Shown piece after piece: positions 1-6,562 of a stretch of 6,866 nucleotides of DNA. Source of the DNA: Acidobacteriota bacterium. Lineage in GTDB: Bacteria > Acidobacteriota > Thermoanaerobaculia > Multivoradales > JAHEKO01. Both the position numbers and the translations under genes were made by a program. Numbering within the stretch: position 1 is the stretch's first letter; every line of letters starts with the position of its first letter. The notes below the pieces were generated by a model that searched no databases, was not told the DNA's origin, and saw nothing but the letters and a program-made list of their open reading frames with translations. The stretch is taken from contig JAHEKO010000204.1 of the NCBI GenBank assembly GCA_024638355.1, positions 1 to 6,866 on the forward strand, in the 5' to 3' direction.

Positions 1-1058
1 TCGGCCGGGATGAACCTGAGCGACGCGGAGTTGATGCAGTAGCGCAGGCCGGTCGGGCGCGGGCCGTCGGGGAAGAGGTGGCCGAGGTGGGCATCGCCGT
101 GCTTCGATCGCACCTCGGTGCGGACCATGCCGTGGGTGCGGTCCTCGACCTCGACGATATGGGTGTCGACCAGGGGCCGGGTGAAGGAGGGCCAGCCGGT
201 GCCGGACTTGAACTTGTCGGTGGAGGAGAAGAGCGGCTCGCCCGAGGTGACGTCGACGTAGATGCCGGCCTGTTTGTTGTCCCAGTACTCGTTGGCGAAG
301 GGGCGCTCGGTGCCGTTCTGCTGGGTCACCCAGAACTGGAGCTCGCTGAGGCGCTCGCGCAGCTCGACGTCCGAGGGCTTGGAGTAGCCGGCGTCGGAGG
401 AGGTCGTTTCGGCGGCCGGCCCCTTGGGCTCGTACTCGTCGTCGCCCCAGACCTTCTTCAAGAAGCCCTTGCGGCCGGAGCCGACGGCGTAGGCGTTGTA
501 GTGCGTCGGGTTTTTCTTGTAGTAGTCCTGGTGGTACTCCTCGGCGGGATAGAAGGCGCCGAACTCGGTGATCTCGACGGCGATCGGCTCGGCGAAGTGG
601 CCCGAAGCCGCCAGGGCGCCGCGCGAGGCGATCGCGGCCGCCTTCTGCTCCTCGCTGTGGTGGAAGATGCCCGGCCGGTACTGGCTGCCCCGGTCGGCGA
701 ACTGGCCGCCGCCGTCGGTGGGGTCGAAGCTCCGCCAGTAGATCGCGAGCAGGTCGTCGTAGCTGATGATCTCCGGATTGAAGTTGATCTGGACGGCCTC
801 GGTGTGGCCGGTACGGCCACTCGACACCTGCTTGTAGGTTGGATTCTCCTCGGGACCGCCGGTGTAGCCGGAGATCACGGAGCGGACGCCGGGCCGGCCC
901 TCGAAGGGCGGCTCCATGCACCAGAAGCAGCCGCCGGCGAGGGTGGCGAGCTCCTCGGGGCCGTCGATCTCGACCGTCTCGGAGACCGCCTCGTTGGAGC
1001 AGGCGAGAAGCGCCGCCGCCGCGGTCAGGATGGTTGTGAGCAGAATACGTCGTTTCAT
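1..1058 (-). CDS. msrAB: Fused peptide-methionine (S/R)-S-oxide reductase MsrA-MsrB, lipoprotein; partial at left edge
   Basis: It reduces both epimers of methionine sulfoxide in oxidised proteins. The 352 visible residues start with a lipoprotein signal: KRR, a hydrophobic stretch, then lipobox LLAC with lipidated Cys20, so the enzyme should be membrane-anchored outside the cytoplasm. MsrA follows with the catalytic motif GGCFWCME (Cys44, neighbouring Cys47), the SGYTGG and GHTEAV blocks, and AEEYHQDYY. MsrB starts near residue 245: [11 protein letters not shown] (from Tyr267), [16 protein letters not shown] and the catalytic RYCINSASL (Cys341). The two CxxC zinc sites of zinc-type MsrB are absent, and the usual resolving Cys (SGCGWPSF) is Thr287. 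Only four Cys are visible: 20, 44, 47 and 341. No thioredoxin domain precedes MsrA, unlike Neisseria PilB. The ATG has a good Shine-Dalgarno, AGAGGAG (1067-1073), 8 nt upstream. The reading frame is open at the edge, with probably only a few residues missing. Confidence 0.95.
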   Translation of the reverse strand, partial: MKRRILLTTILTAAAALLACSNEAVSETVEIDGPEELATLAGGCFWCMEPPFEGRPGVRSVISGYTGGPEENPTYKQVSSGRTGHTEAVQINFNPEIISYDDLLAIYWRSFDPTDGGGQFADRGSQYRPGIFHHSEEQKAAAIASRGALAASGHFAEPIAVEITEFGAFYPAEEYHQDYYKKNPTHYNAYAVGSGRKGFLKKVWGDDEYEPKGPAAETTSSDAGYSKPSDVELRERLSELQFWVTQQNGTERPFANEYWDNKQAGIYVDVTSGEPLFSSTDKFKSGTGWPSFTRPLVDTHIVEVEDRTHGMVRTEVRSKHGDAHLGHLFPDGPRPTGLRYCINSASLRFIPA

Positions 1059-1084
1059 CGGGTGGTCTCCTCTGGCCGGATTCG

Positions 1085-1109
1085 CGGTGTAGGTGCGCGC
1101 ACCCCACCG
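1085..1109. repeat. Nested inverted repeat with a 12-bp perfect palindrome
   Basis: GGTGCGCGCACC at 1092-1103 is a perfect 12-bp palindrome. It is flanked by a second pair of arms, CGGTG (1085-1089) and CACCG (1105-1109), with a 2-nt/1-nt mismatch between inner and outer arms. It lies 34-51 bp upstream of the msrAB start codon and about 45 bp after the patatin stop. A weak -10-like TAAGAT on the minus strand (1111-1116) would place transcription start at or next to the dyad, which is an operator-like position. The alternative is a terminator hairpin for the patatin gene, but no T-tract follows in either direction. The symmetry is seen directly; the role is inferred. Confidence 0.45.
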
Positions 1110-1152
1110 GATCTTACGCATTCCTACGTCGCTCGCCGCCCATCAGATGCCC

Positions 1153-2286
1153 TCAGGGGGCCAGGATGCGCATCAGCTCGTCGGAGCTCTCCTCGGCGTC
1201 GCGCTCGCCGATCTCGATCAGACGCTTGAGGTAGTCGGGCTGGAACATCAGCAAGCTCAGGAAATCGGGGCTCTTGGTCTGCCGGGTACCCCAGCCGCGG
1301 GTCAGGAAGCGCAGCCCCTTGGGTAGCTTGGGCTCGAACTCGGCGGCCAGCCGGCCCAGGTCCTGCGAGGGCCGCAGCACCAGGAGGTCGATGGGGCGAA
1401 GCGCCCCGGCCGCCTCGCCGCCGGCGGCCGCCAGCAGCCGGTTGATCCGCTCCAGGTGAGCGGCGTCGTTGTCGAGGGCGTCCAGGAAGACCGCGTTCAT
1501 CATCGAGCCGACCACCTGGGCGGCGGGCGGATAGCCGTCGATCAGCGGCTCGCTCGCCTCGGCCGCGCTGCGCTGGTGGCGGGTCGAGATCGCGAGGATG
1601 CGCTCCGCGCCGAGGTGTACCGCCGGACCGAGCGGATTCAGCATGCGGATGCCGCCGTCGCCGTACCAGTAATCCCCCAGCTTGACGGCCGGGAAGGCCA
1701 GCGGCAGTGCCGCCGAAGCCATGATGTGGTGGAGGGAGATCCGGGTATTGACGCCCAGCCGGGTCGGACGCTCCCAGGTGGTGAGCGCGCGCCCCTGCAC
1801 CCAGGTCACGGTCTGGCCGGTGGCGTAGCGCAAGGTGGTGAGCGCGAGCGCTTCGAGCCTGCCCGCGGCGATGTTCTCGGCGATTCCGGGGATCTCGCCG
1901 TCGACGCAGCGCAGCGCCTTGGAGAGATAGGCCTGGAGCGGCCGGGTGTCGAGCAGGCTGCGCGGGCTCGGGCCCGGGGCCGAGCCCCCCGAGATCAGGC
2001 GCGTTCCCCAGCGCAGGACGTTGCTCACGAGCGAGCCGGGGCCGATCCTGTAGACCTGCTCGGCGTTGAGCTCGGTCCACAGCTCGGAGAGCTTGTGCGC
2101 GGCCGACGCCAGGTCCTTGCGGTGTGCGGCCAGAAAGACCGCGTTGATGCCGCCGGCGGAGGTGCCGGTGATGATCGGGAAGTAGGTCTCGGGCGCCACC
2201 CGGGCGAGGCAGCGCAGGAGGCCCACCTGGTAGGCGGCGCGGGCGCCGCCGCCTGTCAGCACGAGCGCGGTTCGGGGTCTGTTCAC
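1153..2286 (-). CDS. Patatin-like phospholipase family protein
   Basis: It is a serine lipid acyl hydrolase of the patatin fold, 377 aa, using a Ser-Asp dyad. The oxyanion-hole motif GGGARAAYQ is at residues 12-20, the nucleophile elbow GTSAG at 41-45 (Ser43), and the catalytic Asp in GDGG is Asp210, so all three elements of an active enzyme are present. No signal peptide or obvious membrane segment is visible, so it is probably cytosolic or peripherally membrane-bound. Residues after about 250 form a family-specific C-terminal part that I cannot assign a function. GTG at 2286 is chosen because RTALVLTGGG then begins five residues in, as in most of the family. The upstream ATG at 2352 would add 22 residues and leave only 20 bp to the divergent gene. 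Neither start has a strong Shine-Dalgarno. It reads away from the lpd gene and toward msrAB, with a 94-bp gap to msrAB. The substrate is unknown. Confidence 0.87.
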   Translation of the reverse strand: MNRPRTALVLTGGGARAAYQVGLLRCLARVAPETYFPIITGTSAGGINAVFLAAHRKDLASAAHKLSELWTELNAEQVYRIGPGSLVSNVLRWGTRLISGGSAPGPSPRSLLDTRPLQAYLSKALRCVDGEIPGIAENIAAGRLEALALTTLRYATGQTVTWVQGRALTTWERPTRLGVNTRISLHHIMASAALPLAFPAVKLGDYWYGDGGIRMLNPLGPAVHLGAERILAISTRHQRSAAEASEPLIDGYPPAAQVVGSMMNAVFLDALDNDAAHLERINRLLAAAGGEAAGALRPIDLLVLRPSQDLGRLAAEFEPKLPKGLRFLTRGWGTRQTKSPDFLSLLMFQPDYLKRLIEIGERDAEESSDELMRILAP

Positions 2287-2306
2287 TCGACGAGCCCAGA
2301 ATAGCG

Positions 2307-2312
2307 TAGACT
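2307..2312 (+). promoter_or_regulatory. Possible -10 element for the E3-E2 operon
   Basis: TAGACT lies in the 86-bp gap between the divergent patatin and lpd genes, 60 bp before the lpd ATG, and would give a leader of roughly 54 nt. No good -35 box is visible at 16-18 bp, so this is weak. On the other strand TATTCT (2298-2303) could serve the patatin gene. Confidence 0.22.
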
Positions 2313-2362
2313 TCCGCCCCGCGAGCGTCGTAGCCGGAGGCCGCGAGCCCACGCGGACCGGT

Positions 2363-2367
2363 GGGAG
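2363..2367 (+). promoter_or_regulatory. Shine-Dalgarno that fixes the lpd start
   Basis: GGGAG, with a 5-nt spacer, precedes the ATG at 2373. The in-frame GTG at 2361 overlaps this site and has no Shine-Dalgarno of its own, so the ATG is preferred. This removes four residues from the longest possible reading frame. Confidence 0.6.
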
Positions 2368-2372
2368 AGCCT

Positions 2373-3767
2373 ATGAGCAGAGAGTTGGACCTGATCGTCG
2401 TCGGAAGCGGGCCGGGAGGCTACGTGGCCGCCATCCGCGCGGGTCAGCTGGGACTCGAGACCGCGGTCGTGGAGAAGGACTCGAGGCTCGGCGGTACCTG
2501 CCTCCATCGCGGCTGCATTCCGACCAAGGCGCTGCTGCATACCGCCGGTCTGCTCGACGAGATTCGCAAAGCGGAGAGCTTCGGCGTCGACGTGGCCGCT
2601 CCGGCTCTCGACATGGAGCGAACGCATCTCTACAAGGATGCCGTCGTCGACAAGAACGCGCGCGGAGTCGAGTACCTGCTCAAGAAGAACAAGGTCGAGG
2701 CCATCCATGGCCGGGGCCGGCTGACGGGGCCGAACGAGGTCGAGGTCGAATCTCCCGACGGCCGGCGGAGCTACCGAGCGCGGCACATCCTGGTGGCGAC
2801 CGGGTCGGTGCCGCGCGACATCCCGCCGGCGCCGGCCGACGGCGAGCGCATTCTCAACTCCGACCACATCCTGAAGCTGCAGAGCGTGCCCGACCACCTG
2901 CTGGTGGTCGGCTCGGGCGCGGTCGGATGCGAGTTCGCCTCGGCCTTCACCTCCTTCGGCTCCCAGGTCACCCTCGTCGAGATGCTCCCTCGCCTCCTGC
3001 CGCTCGAAGACGAGGAAGTCTCGAAAGAGGTCGAGCGCGCTTTCCGCAAGCGCGGCATCAAGTCGAAGACGGGCACCACGCTCGCCGGCGTCGAAAAGGG
3101 AGGCGAGGGAGTGAAGGTGCGCCTGACCCGCGGCGAGGAGACGGAGACCGTCGAGGCGAGCACCGTCTTGATCGCGGTCGGCCGGGCGCCGGTCACGGAG
3201 AACATCGGACTCGAGGCGCTCGGCGTCGGCCTCGACCGCGGCTACGTCGAGGTCGACGAGTACATGCGGACATCGGTGCCCAGCGTCTACGCCATCGGCG
3301 ACGTGGTCAAGACCCCCTGGCTGGCGCACGTCGCCTCGGCGGAGGGGATCCTGGCGGTGGAGCACATGGCGGGCGAGAAGGCGCGGCCGCTCAACTACGA
3401 CCACGTGCCCTCGGTGACCTACTGCGAGCCCGAGGTGGGCAGCGTCGGGCTGACCGAGGCGAAGGCCCGAGAGCGGGGCTACGACGTAGCGGTGGGCAAG
3501 TTTCCCTTTTCGGCTTCGGGCAAGGCCGCGATCGAAGGCAAGACGGGTGGTTTCGTCAAGGTGGTCCGCGAGACCCGCTACGACGAGCTGCTGGGCGTCC
3601 ACATCGTCGGACCGAGCGCTACCGAGCTCATCTCGGAAGCGTGCGTCGCGCTGCAGATCGAGTCGACGACCGAGGAGCTCTTCCGCGCGATTCACGCGCA
3701 TCCGACCCTTTCCGAGGCGATGGCCGAGGCGGCGCATGCCGCGGTCGGGCACGCGATTCACTCATAA
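2373..3767 (+). CDS. lpdA: Dihydrolipoyl dehydrogenase (E3 of 2-oxo acid dehydrogenase complexes)
   Basis: This FAD-dependent cytosolic enzyme reoxidises the dihydrolipoyl arm of E2 and passes the electrons to NAD+. At 464 aa it has the usual length. The FAD Rossmann motif GSGPGG is at residues 11-16. The redox disulfide lies in GGTCLHRGCIPTK (Cys43 and Cys48). The NAD-binding motif GSGAVG is at 180-185, and the second FAD motif, AIGD, ends at Asp310. The C-terminal interface domain ends with HAHPTLSEA, giving the His443-Glu448 catalytic pair. All key residues are present. It is the first gene of a two-gene unit: the E2 gene starts 22 bp after its stop. No E1 gene lies in the window, so the enzyme may serve several complexes, as E3 often does. 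The annotation as E3 rather than mercuric or glutathione reductase rests on the active-site and C-terminal motifs and on the E2 neighbour. Confidence 0.96.
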   Translation: MSRELDLIVVGSGPGGYVAAIRAGQLGLETAVVEKDSRLGGTCLHRGCIPTKALLHTAGLLDEIRKAESFGVDVAAPALDMERTHLYKDAVVDKNARGVEYLLKKNKVEAIHGRGRLTGPNEVEVESPDGRRSYRARHILVATGSVPRDIPPAPADGERILNSDHILKLQSVPDHLLVVGSGAVGCEFASAFTSFGSQVTLVEMLPRLLPLEDEEVSKEVERAFRKRGIKSKTGTTLAGVEKGGEGVKVRLTRGEETETVEASTVLIAVGRAPVTENIGLEALGVGLDRGYVEVDEYMRTSVPSVYAIGDVVKTPWLAHVASAEGILAVEHMAGEKARPLNYDHVPSVTYCEPEVGSVGLTEAKARERGYDVAVGKFPFSASGKAAIEGKTGGFVKVVRETRYDELLGVHIVGPSATELISEACVALQIESTTEELFRAIHAHPTLSEAMAEAAHAAVGHAIHS

Positions 3768-3789
3768 GTCGAAGTTCGAGGTGCAGTAG

Positions 3790-5196
3790 ATGGCGACCGA
3801 CGTGATCATGCCGCAGATGGGCGAGTCCATCGCCGAAGGAACCATCACCAAGTGGTTGGTGAAGGTGGGAGACAGCGTAGAGCGGGACCAGCCGCTGTTC
3901 GAGATCTCCACCGACAAGGTGGACGCCGAGATTCCCAGCCCGGAGGACGGCGTGCTCCGGGAGATCAAGTTCCAGGAGGGCGATACCGTACCGGTGAACG
4001 AGGTCGTCGCCGTCCTCGGCGCGCCGGGCGAGGCGGCCGCGGAAGGCGGAGCGCCCGAGGAGCCGGCCGCGGACGAAAAGGCCGAGGCCGAGCCAGAGGC
4101 CGCGCCCGAGGAGCAGGAGCCGGCCGCCGGGGAGCCCGAAGAGCCGGCGCCTGCGGCGGACGAGCCGTCCAAGCCGGCGGCGCCGGAGGTTGCCGCCGAG
4201 GGCGAGGCCCCGGCCGACCTCGAGCAGCGCATCCGCCAGTTCTCCAGCCCGCTGGTCCGGCGCATGGCCGAGGAGCACGGGGTGGACATCTCGAAGCTCG
4301 AGGGCAGCGGCATCCACGGACGAGTGACCAAGCAGGACCTCGAGGCCTTCCTGGCGAGCCGCGACACCGAGCCGGAGCCGGCGGCGCCCGCGGCCCCGGC
4401 CGCCCGCGAGCCCGAGCTGATGCCGGCGGTGCGCAAGGAGACGGCGGGCTTCTCGGTGGCTCCCTACCGCGAGGGCGACCGGGTCGAGATCGAGCCGATG
4501 TCGAAGATCCGCCAGATCACCGCCGCGCACATGGCCTACTCGAAGGCGACTTCGGCCCACGTCACGACCGTCTTCCACATGGACCTGTCGCGGGTGGCGC
4601 GGGTGCGCCGCCTGGCCAAGAGCGGCTTCCTGCAGGCGCACGGCACCAAGCTGACCTTCATGCCGTTCATATTCAAGGCGGTGGCCAACGCGCTCAAGGC
4701 GAATCCCAAGCTCAACTCCTCGGTGGACGGCACCAACATCGTCTACAAGAAGGACGTGAACCTCGGGATGGCGGTGGCGCTCGACTGGGGGCTCATCGTC
4801 CCGGTCATCCAGCACGCCGACGAGCTGAATCTGGTCGGGCTGGCGCGGGCCGCGAACGATCTGGCGGATCGCGCGCGCTCGAAGAAGCTGCGGCCGGAAG
4901 AGGTCCAGGGCGGCACGTTCACGGTGACCAACCCGGGCGTCTTCGGCACCCTCTTCGGCACCCCGATCATCAACCAGCCGCAGGTGGCGATTCTCGGCCT
5001 CGGCGTGATCGAGAAGCGCCCGGTGGTCGATACCGACGCGAACGGCAACGACATCATCGCGATCAAGGAGATGTCGTACTTCGCGATCACCTACGACCAC
5101 CGGATCATCGACGGCGCCGACGCGGATCACTTCATGAACCACGTCAAGCGGACGCTGGAAGAAGAGAGCTGGTCCGAGCTGGACGCGTTTCTCTAG
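3790..5196 (+). CDS. Dihydrolipoyllysine-residue acyltransferase (E2 of a 2-oxo acid dehydrogenase complex)
   Basis: It is the core of a 2-oxo acid dehydrogenase complex, 468 aa. One lipoyl domain (residues 1-78) carries the lipoyl lysine Lys43 in STDKVDAE. A long Ala/Pro/Glu linker (about 79-145) follows, then the peripheral-subunit-binding domain (about 151-188, SSPLVRRMAEEHGVDI to DLEAFL), a second linker, and the acyltransferase domain (about 228-468). The catalytic motif is DHRIIDG (436-442, His437 and Asp441). Shine-Dalgarno GAGGTG (3778-3783) lies 6 nt before the ATG. The stop overlaps the stop of the convergent sigma gene. The substrate cannot be fixed from the sequence: 2-oxoglutarate (sucB-like), pyruvate and branched-chain oxo acids are all possible because no E1 is nearby. 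NPGVFGTLFGTPIINQPQ resembles the single-lipoyl BCKDH/actinobacterial-SucB type more than enterobacterial SucB. Confidence 0.94.
   Translation: MATDVIMPQMGESIAEGTITKWLVKVGDSVERDQPLFEISTDKVDAEIPSPEDGVLREIKFQEGDTVPVNEVVAVLGAPGEAAAEGGAPEEPAADEKAEAEPEAAPEEQEPAAGEPEEPAPAADEPSKPAAPEVAAEGEAPADLEQRIRQFSSPLVRRMAEEHGVDISKLEGSGIHGRVTKQDLEAFLASRDTEPEPAAPAAPAAREPELMPAVRKETAGFSVAPYREGDRVEIEPMSKIRQITAAHMAYSKATSAHVTTVFHMDLSRVARVRRLAKSGFLQAHGTKLTFMPFIFKAVANALKANPKLNSSVDGTNIVYKKDVNLGMAVALDWGLIVPVIQHADELNLVGLARAANDLADRARSKKLRPEEVQGGTFTVTNPGVFGTLFGTPIINQPQVAILGLGVIEKRPVVDTDANGNDIIAIKEMSYFAITYDHRIIDGADADHFMNHVKRTLEEESWSELDAFL
5193..5196. other. Shared palindromic stop CTAG of two convergent genes
   Basis: Read on the plus strand, TAG at 5194-5196 ends the E2 gene; read on the minus strand, TAG at 5195-5193 ends the sigma gene. 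The two genes overlap tail to tail by exactly this palindromic tetranucleotide. There is no intergenic space for a conventional terminator, so transcripts must end inside the opposing gene or run antisense. Confidence 0.9.
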
Positions 5197-5753
5197 CCCG
5201 AACGTCCGGAGGCCGGCTTGCCCGCCGCCGTGCCGGGCGCCACGATCCCGACGGCGATCAGCCGCCGCGTCAGGCCGGCGAGGCAACGCTCGATGATCTT
5301 GTAGATCCCGGAGCTGCGGTAGCCCATCCGCTCGGCGGTCTCGCTCGGGTCGCAGCCCAGCCCGTAGCGGAGCCGCAGGATCGACCGGCAGCGGGGCGAC
5401 AGCTTGCGCAGCACGCCCTTGAGGTCCTGCACCAGATCGAATCGCTCTTGCGCCGGCTGCTCGGGCTCGGCGAACGATTCCAGGATCGCGGCGTCGACCG
5501 ATTCGTAGAGGCGGCGCCGGCGGGAGCGCCAGTACATCAGGCAGCGGTTGCGCAGCGTGCCGACCAGCCAGCGGCTGGGGTCCTTGATCTCGTCGCGCTT
5601 CATCAGGAACGTGAGAACCGACTGCTGGAGCAAATCCTCCGCGTCTTCGAACGGGATGCGGAAGGTGGCGAGAACTCCGCGCAAGCGGGGCTGGAGGGTC
5701 TCCAGCAGGTCCTCGAGAGAGCGCTCACTCTCCTGGTTCTTGGCGACTGTCAT
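5193..5753 (-). CDS. RNA polymerase sigma factor, sigma-70/ECF-like
   Basis: It is a 186-aa, two-domain sigma factor that would direct RNA polymerase to a dedicated promoter set. Region 2 covers about residues 16-80: FEDAEDLLQQSVLTFL matches the DAEDLVQE-type region 2.1-2.2 block, and WLVGTLRNRCLMYWRSRRRR matches region 2.3-2.4. Region 4 covers about 110-166, with a helix-turn-helix at about 136-156 (PSETAERMGYRSSGIYKIIE). There is no long region 1 or region 3 insert, so it is of ECF size, with a short Gly/Ala/Pro-rich tail (about 172-186). The ATG at 5753 is chosen: AAGG lies 6 nt upstream, and a longer TTG start at 5771 would precede the likely transcript start. No anti-sigma factor or sensor gene is adjacent in the window. 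It is convergent to E2 (4-bp overlap) and divergent from lipB. The target regulon is unknown. Confidence 0.85.
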   Translation of the reverse strand: MTVAKNQESERSLEDLLETLQPRLRGVLATFRIPFEDAEDLLQQSVLTFLMKRDEIKDPSRWLVGTLRNRCLMYWRSRRRRLYESVDAAILESFAEPEQPAQERFDLVQDLKGVLRKLSPRCRSILRLRYGLGCDPSETAERMGYRSSGIYKIIERCLAGLTRRLIAVGIVAPGTAAGKPASGRSG

Positions 5754-5771
5754 GGGAAGCCTTGTGGCCAA

Positions 5772-5780
5772 ATGATAGCA
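5772..5780 (-). promoter_or_regulatory. Extended -10 promoter of the sigma-factor gene
   Basis: On the minus strand this reads TGCTATCAT, an extended -10 (TGn followed by TATCAT, one mismatch to TATAAT). A transcript starting about 7 nt downstream, near 5765, gives a leader of about 12 nt that includes the AAGG before the ATG at 5753. No -35 is evident, which extended -10 promoters can do without. Confidence 0.45.
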
Positions 5781-5820
5781 CTGGCGGGGGCGGTCGCCGC
5801 CTCGAACGCCAGCGGCGGTC

Positions 5821-5826
5821 TAGAAT
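5821..5826 (+). promoter_or_regulatory. -10 element for lipB
   Basis: TAGAAT (one mismatch to TATAAT) ends 7 nt before the GTG at 5834. Transcription would then begin at or within a base or two of the start codon, implying a leaderless mRNA. No convincing -35 is seen. The element lies 43 bp from the opposing -10 of the sigma gene. Confidence 0.4.
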
Positions 5827-5833
5827 CCATGAC

Positions 5834-6562
5834 GTGAAAAAGGAGTCCGCCTCTCACCCCAGATCGACGCGCTGCGGCTTTCTCGGCCGGCTGGGGTACG
5901 CGGAAGCGACCGCGCTCCAGGAGGCGGCGCGCGACGCGCTGCGCGCGGGCACGGTGGACGAGTCCTTCCTTCTACTGGAGCACCCGCACGTCTATAGCCT
6001 GGGCCGCAACGCCCGGTCCGCCGATCTGCTGCTGGACGCCGGGCGGCTGGCGGCGCGCGGCATCGAAGTGCACGAGTCCGACCGCGGCGGGCAGACGACC
6101 TACCACGGCCCGGGCCAGCTCGTCGGCTATCCGATCCTCGATCTCCATCCCGACCGCCGCGACGTTCGGCGCTACATTCGCGACCTCCAGGAGGTCTTGA
6201 TCCGCACTCTCGCGGACTACGGAATCGTCGCCGAGGCGCGGCCCCAGCCAGAGATCGGAATCTGGGCCGAAGGGCGCAAGATCGCATCGCTCGGGGTTCA
6301 CCTGAGCCGCTGGATCACCACGCACGGCTTCGCCCTCAACGTCACCACCGACCTCTCGTACTTCGGGGGCATCGTCGCGTGCGGCCTGCCGGACGTGCGG
6401 ATGGGCTCGATCGAGAGTCTGGCCGGCCGTCGCCCGCCGCTCGCCGAGGTCGCCCAGGCGTGCATCGGTCACTTCTCGAGCGTGTTCGAGCGGCGGATCG
6501 AGCCGCTCGCCGAATCGCTCGTCGAGCGGCTGCGCGTCGCGGCCGGCCGGGGCGTGGGGTGA
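5834..6562 (+). CDS. lipB: Lipoyl(octanoyl) transferase LipB
   Basis: It moves the octanoyl group from octanoyl-ACP to the lipoyl lysine of E2 and GcvH proteins in the cytosol, the first step of de novo lipoate synthesis (LipA then inserts sulfur). It has 242 aa. Family blocks in order: FLLLEHPHVYSLGRNA, DRGGQTTYHGPGQLVGYPI, RKIASLGVHL with the catalytic Lys149, and GIVACGLPDV with the acyl-carrying Cys183. The 34-residue spacing of Lys and Cys equals that of E. coli LipB (Lys135/Cys169). The start is GTG at 5834. No Shine-Dalgarno precedes it, and the reading frame upstream runs back through the promoter region. AAAAAGGAG lies just inside the gene (5837-5845), but no in-frame ATG, GTG or TTG follows it at a usable distance. 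The last 4 bp overlap the ctaA start. A natural substrate, the E2 lipoyl domain, is encoded two genes upstream. Confidence 0.95.
   Translation: MKKESASHPRSTRCGFLGRLGYAEATALQEAARDALRAGTVDESFLLLEHPHVYSLGRNARSADLLLDAGRLAARGIEVHESDRGGQTTYHGPGQLVGYPILDLHPDRRDVRRYIRDLQEVLIRTLADYGIVAEARPQPEIGIWAEGRKIASLGVHLSRWITTHGFALNVTTDLSYFGGIVACGLPDVRMGSIESLAGRRPPLAEVAQACIGHFSSVFERRIEPLAESLVERLRVAAGRGVG

Noticed and set aside
78..1229. 383-codon plus-strand frame over msrAB
   Set aside because: It has a Val/Leu/Gly-rich composition with no domain, and the minus strand encodes MsrA-MsrB with all signature motifs.
2287..2352. Longer patatin start at ATG 2352
   Set aside because: The added 22 residues show no signal peptide or family similarity, and this start would leave only 20 bp to the divergent lpd gene.
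2283..3761. 492-codon antisense frame opposite lpd
   Set aside because: It is a shadow: the opposite strand has intact E3 motifs over the whole span.
5197..5260. GC-rich inverted stretches just after the E2 stop as a terminator
   Set aside because: They are short and imperfect, have no T-tract, and lie within the coding 3' end of the sigma gene.
3628..5286. Long antisense reading frame (over 500 codons) opposite lpd and E2
   Set aside because: It is rich in Arg, Leu, Gly and Val without any domain, and lies opposite two proteins with complete catalytic motifs. It is a by-product of GC-rich third positions.
3852..5837. 661-codon plus-strand frame running through E2 and the sigma gene
   Set aside because: It is a +2 frame shadow of E2 (Arg/Gly-rich) that continues antisense to the sigma gene, with no recognisable domain.
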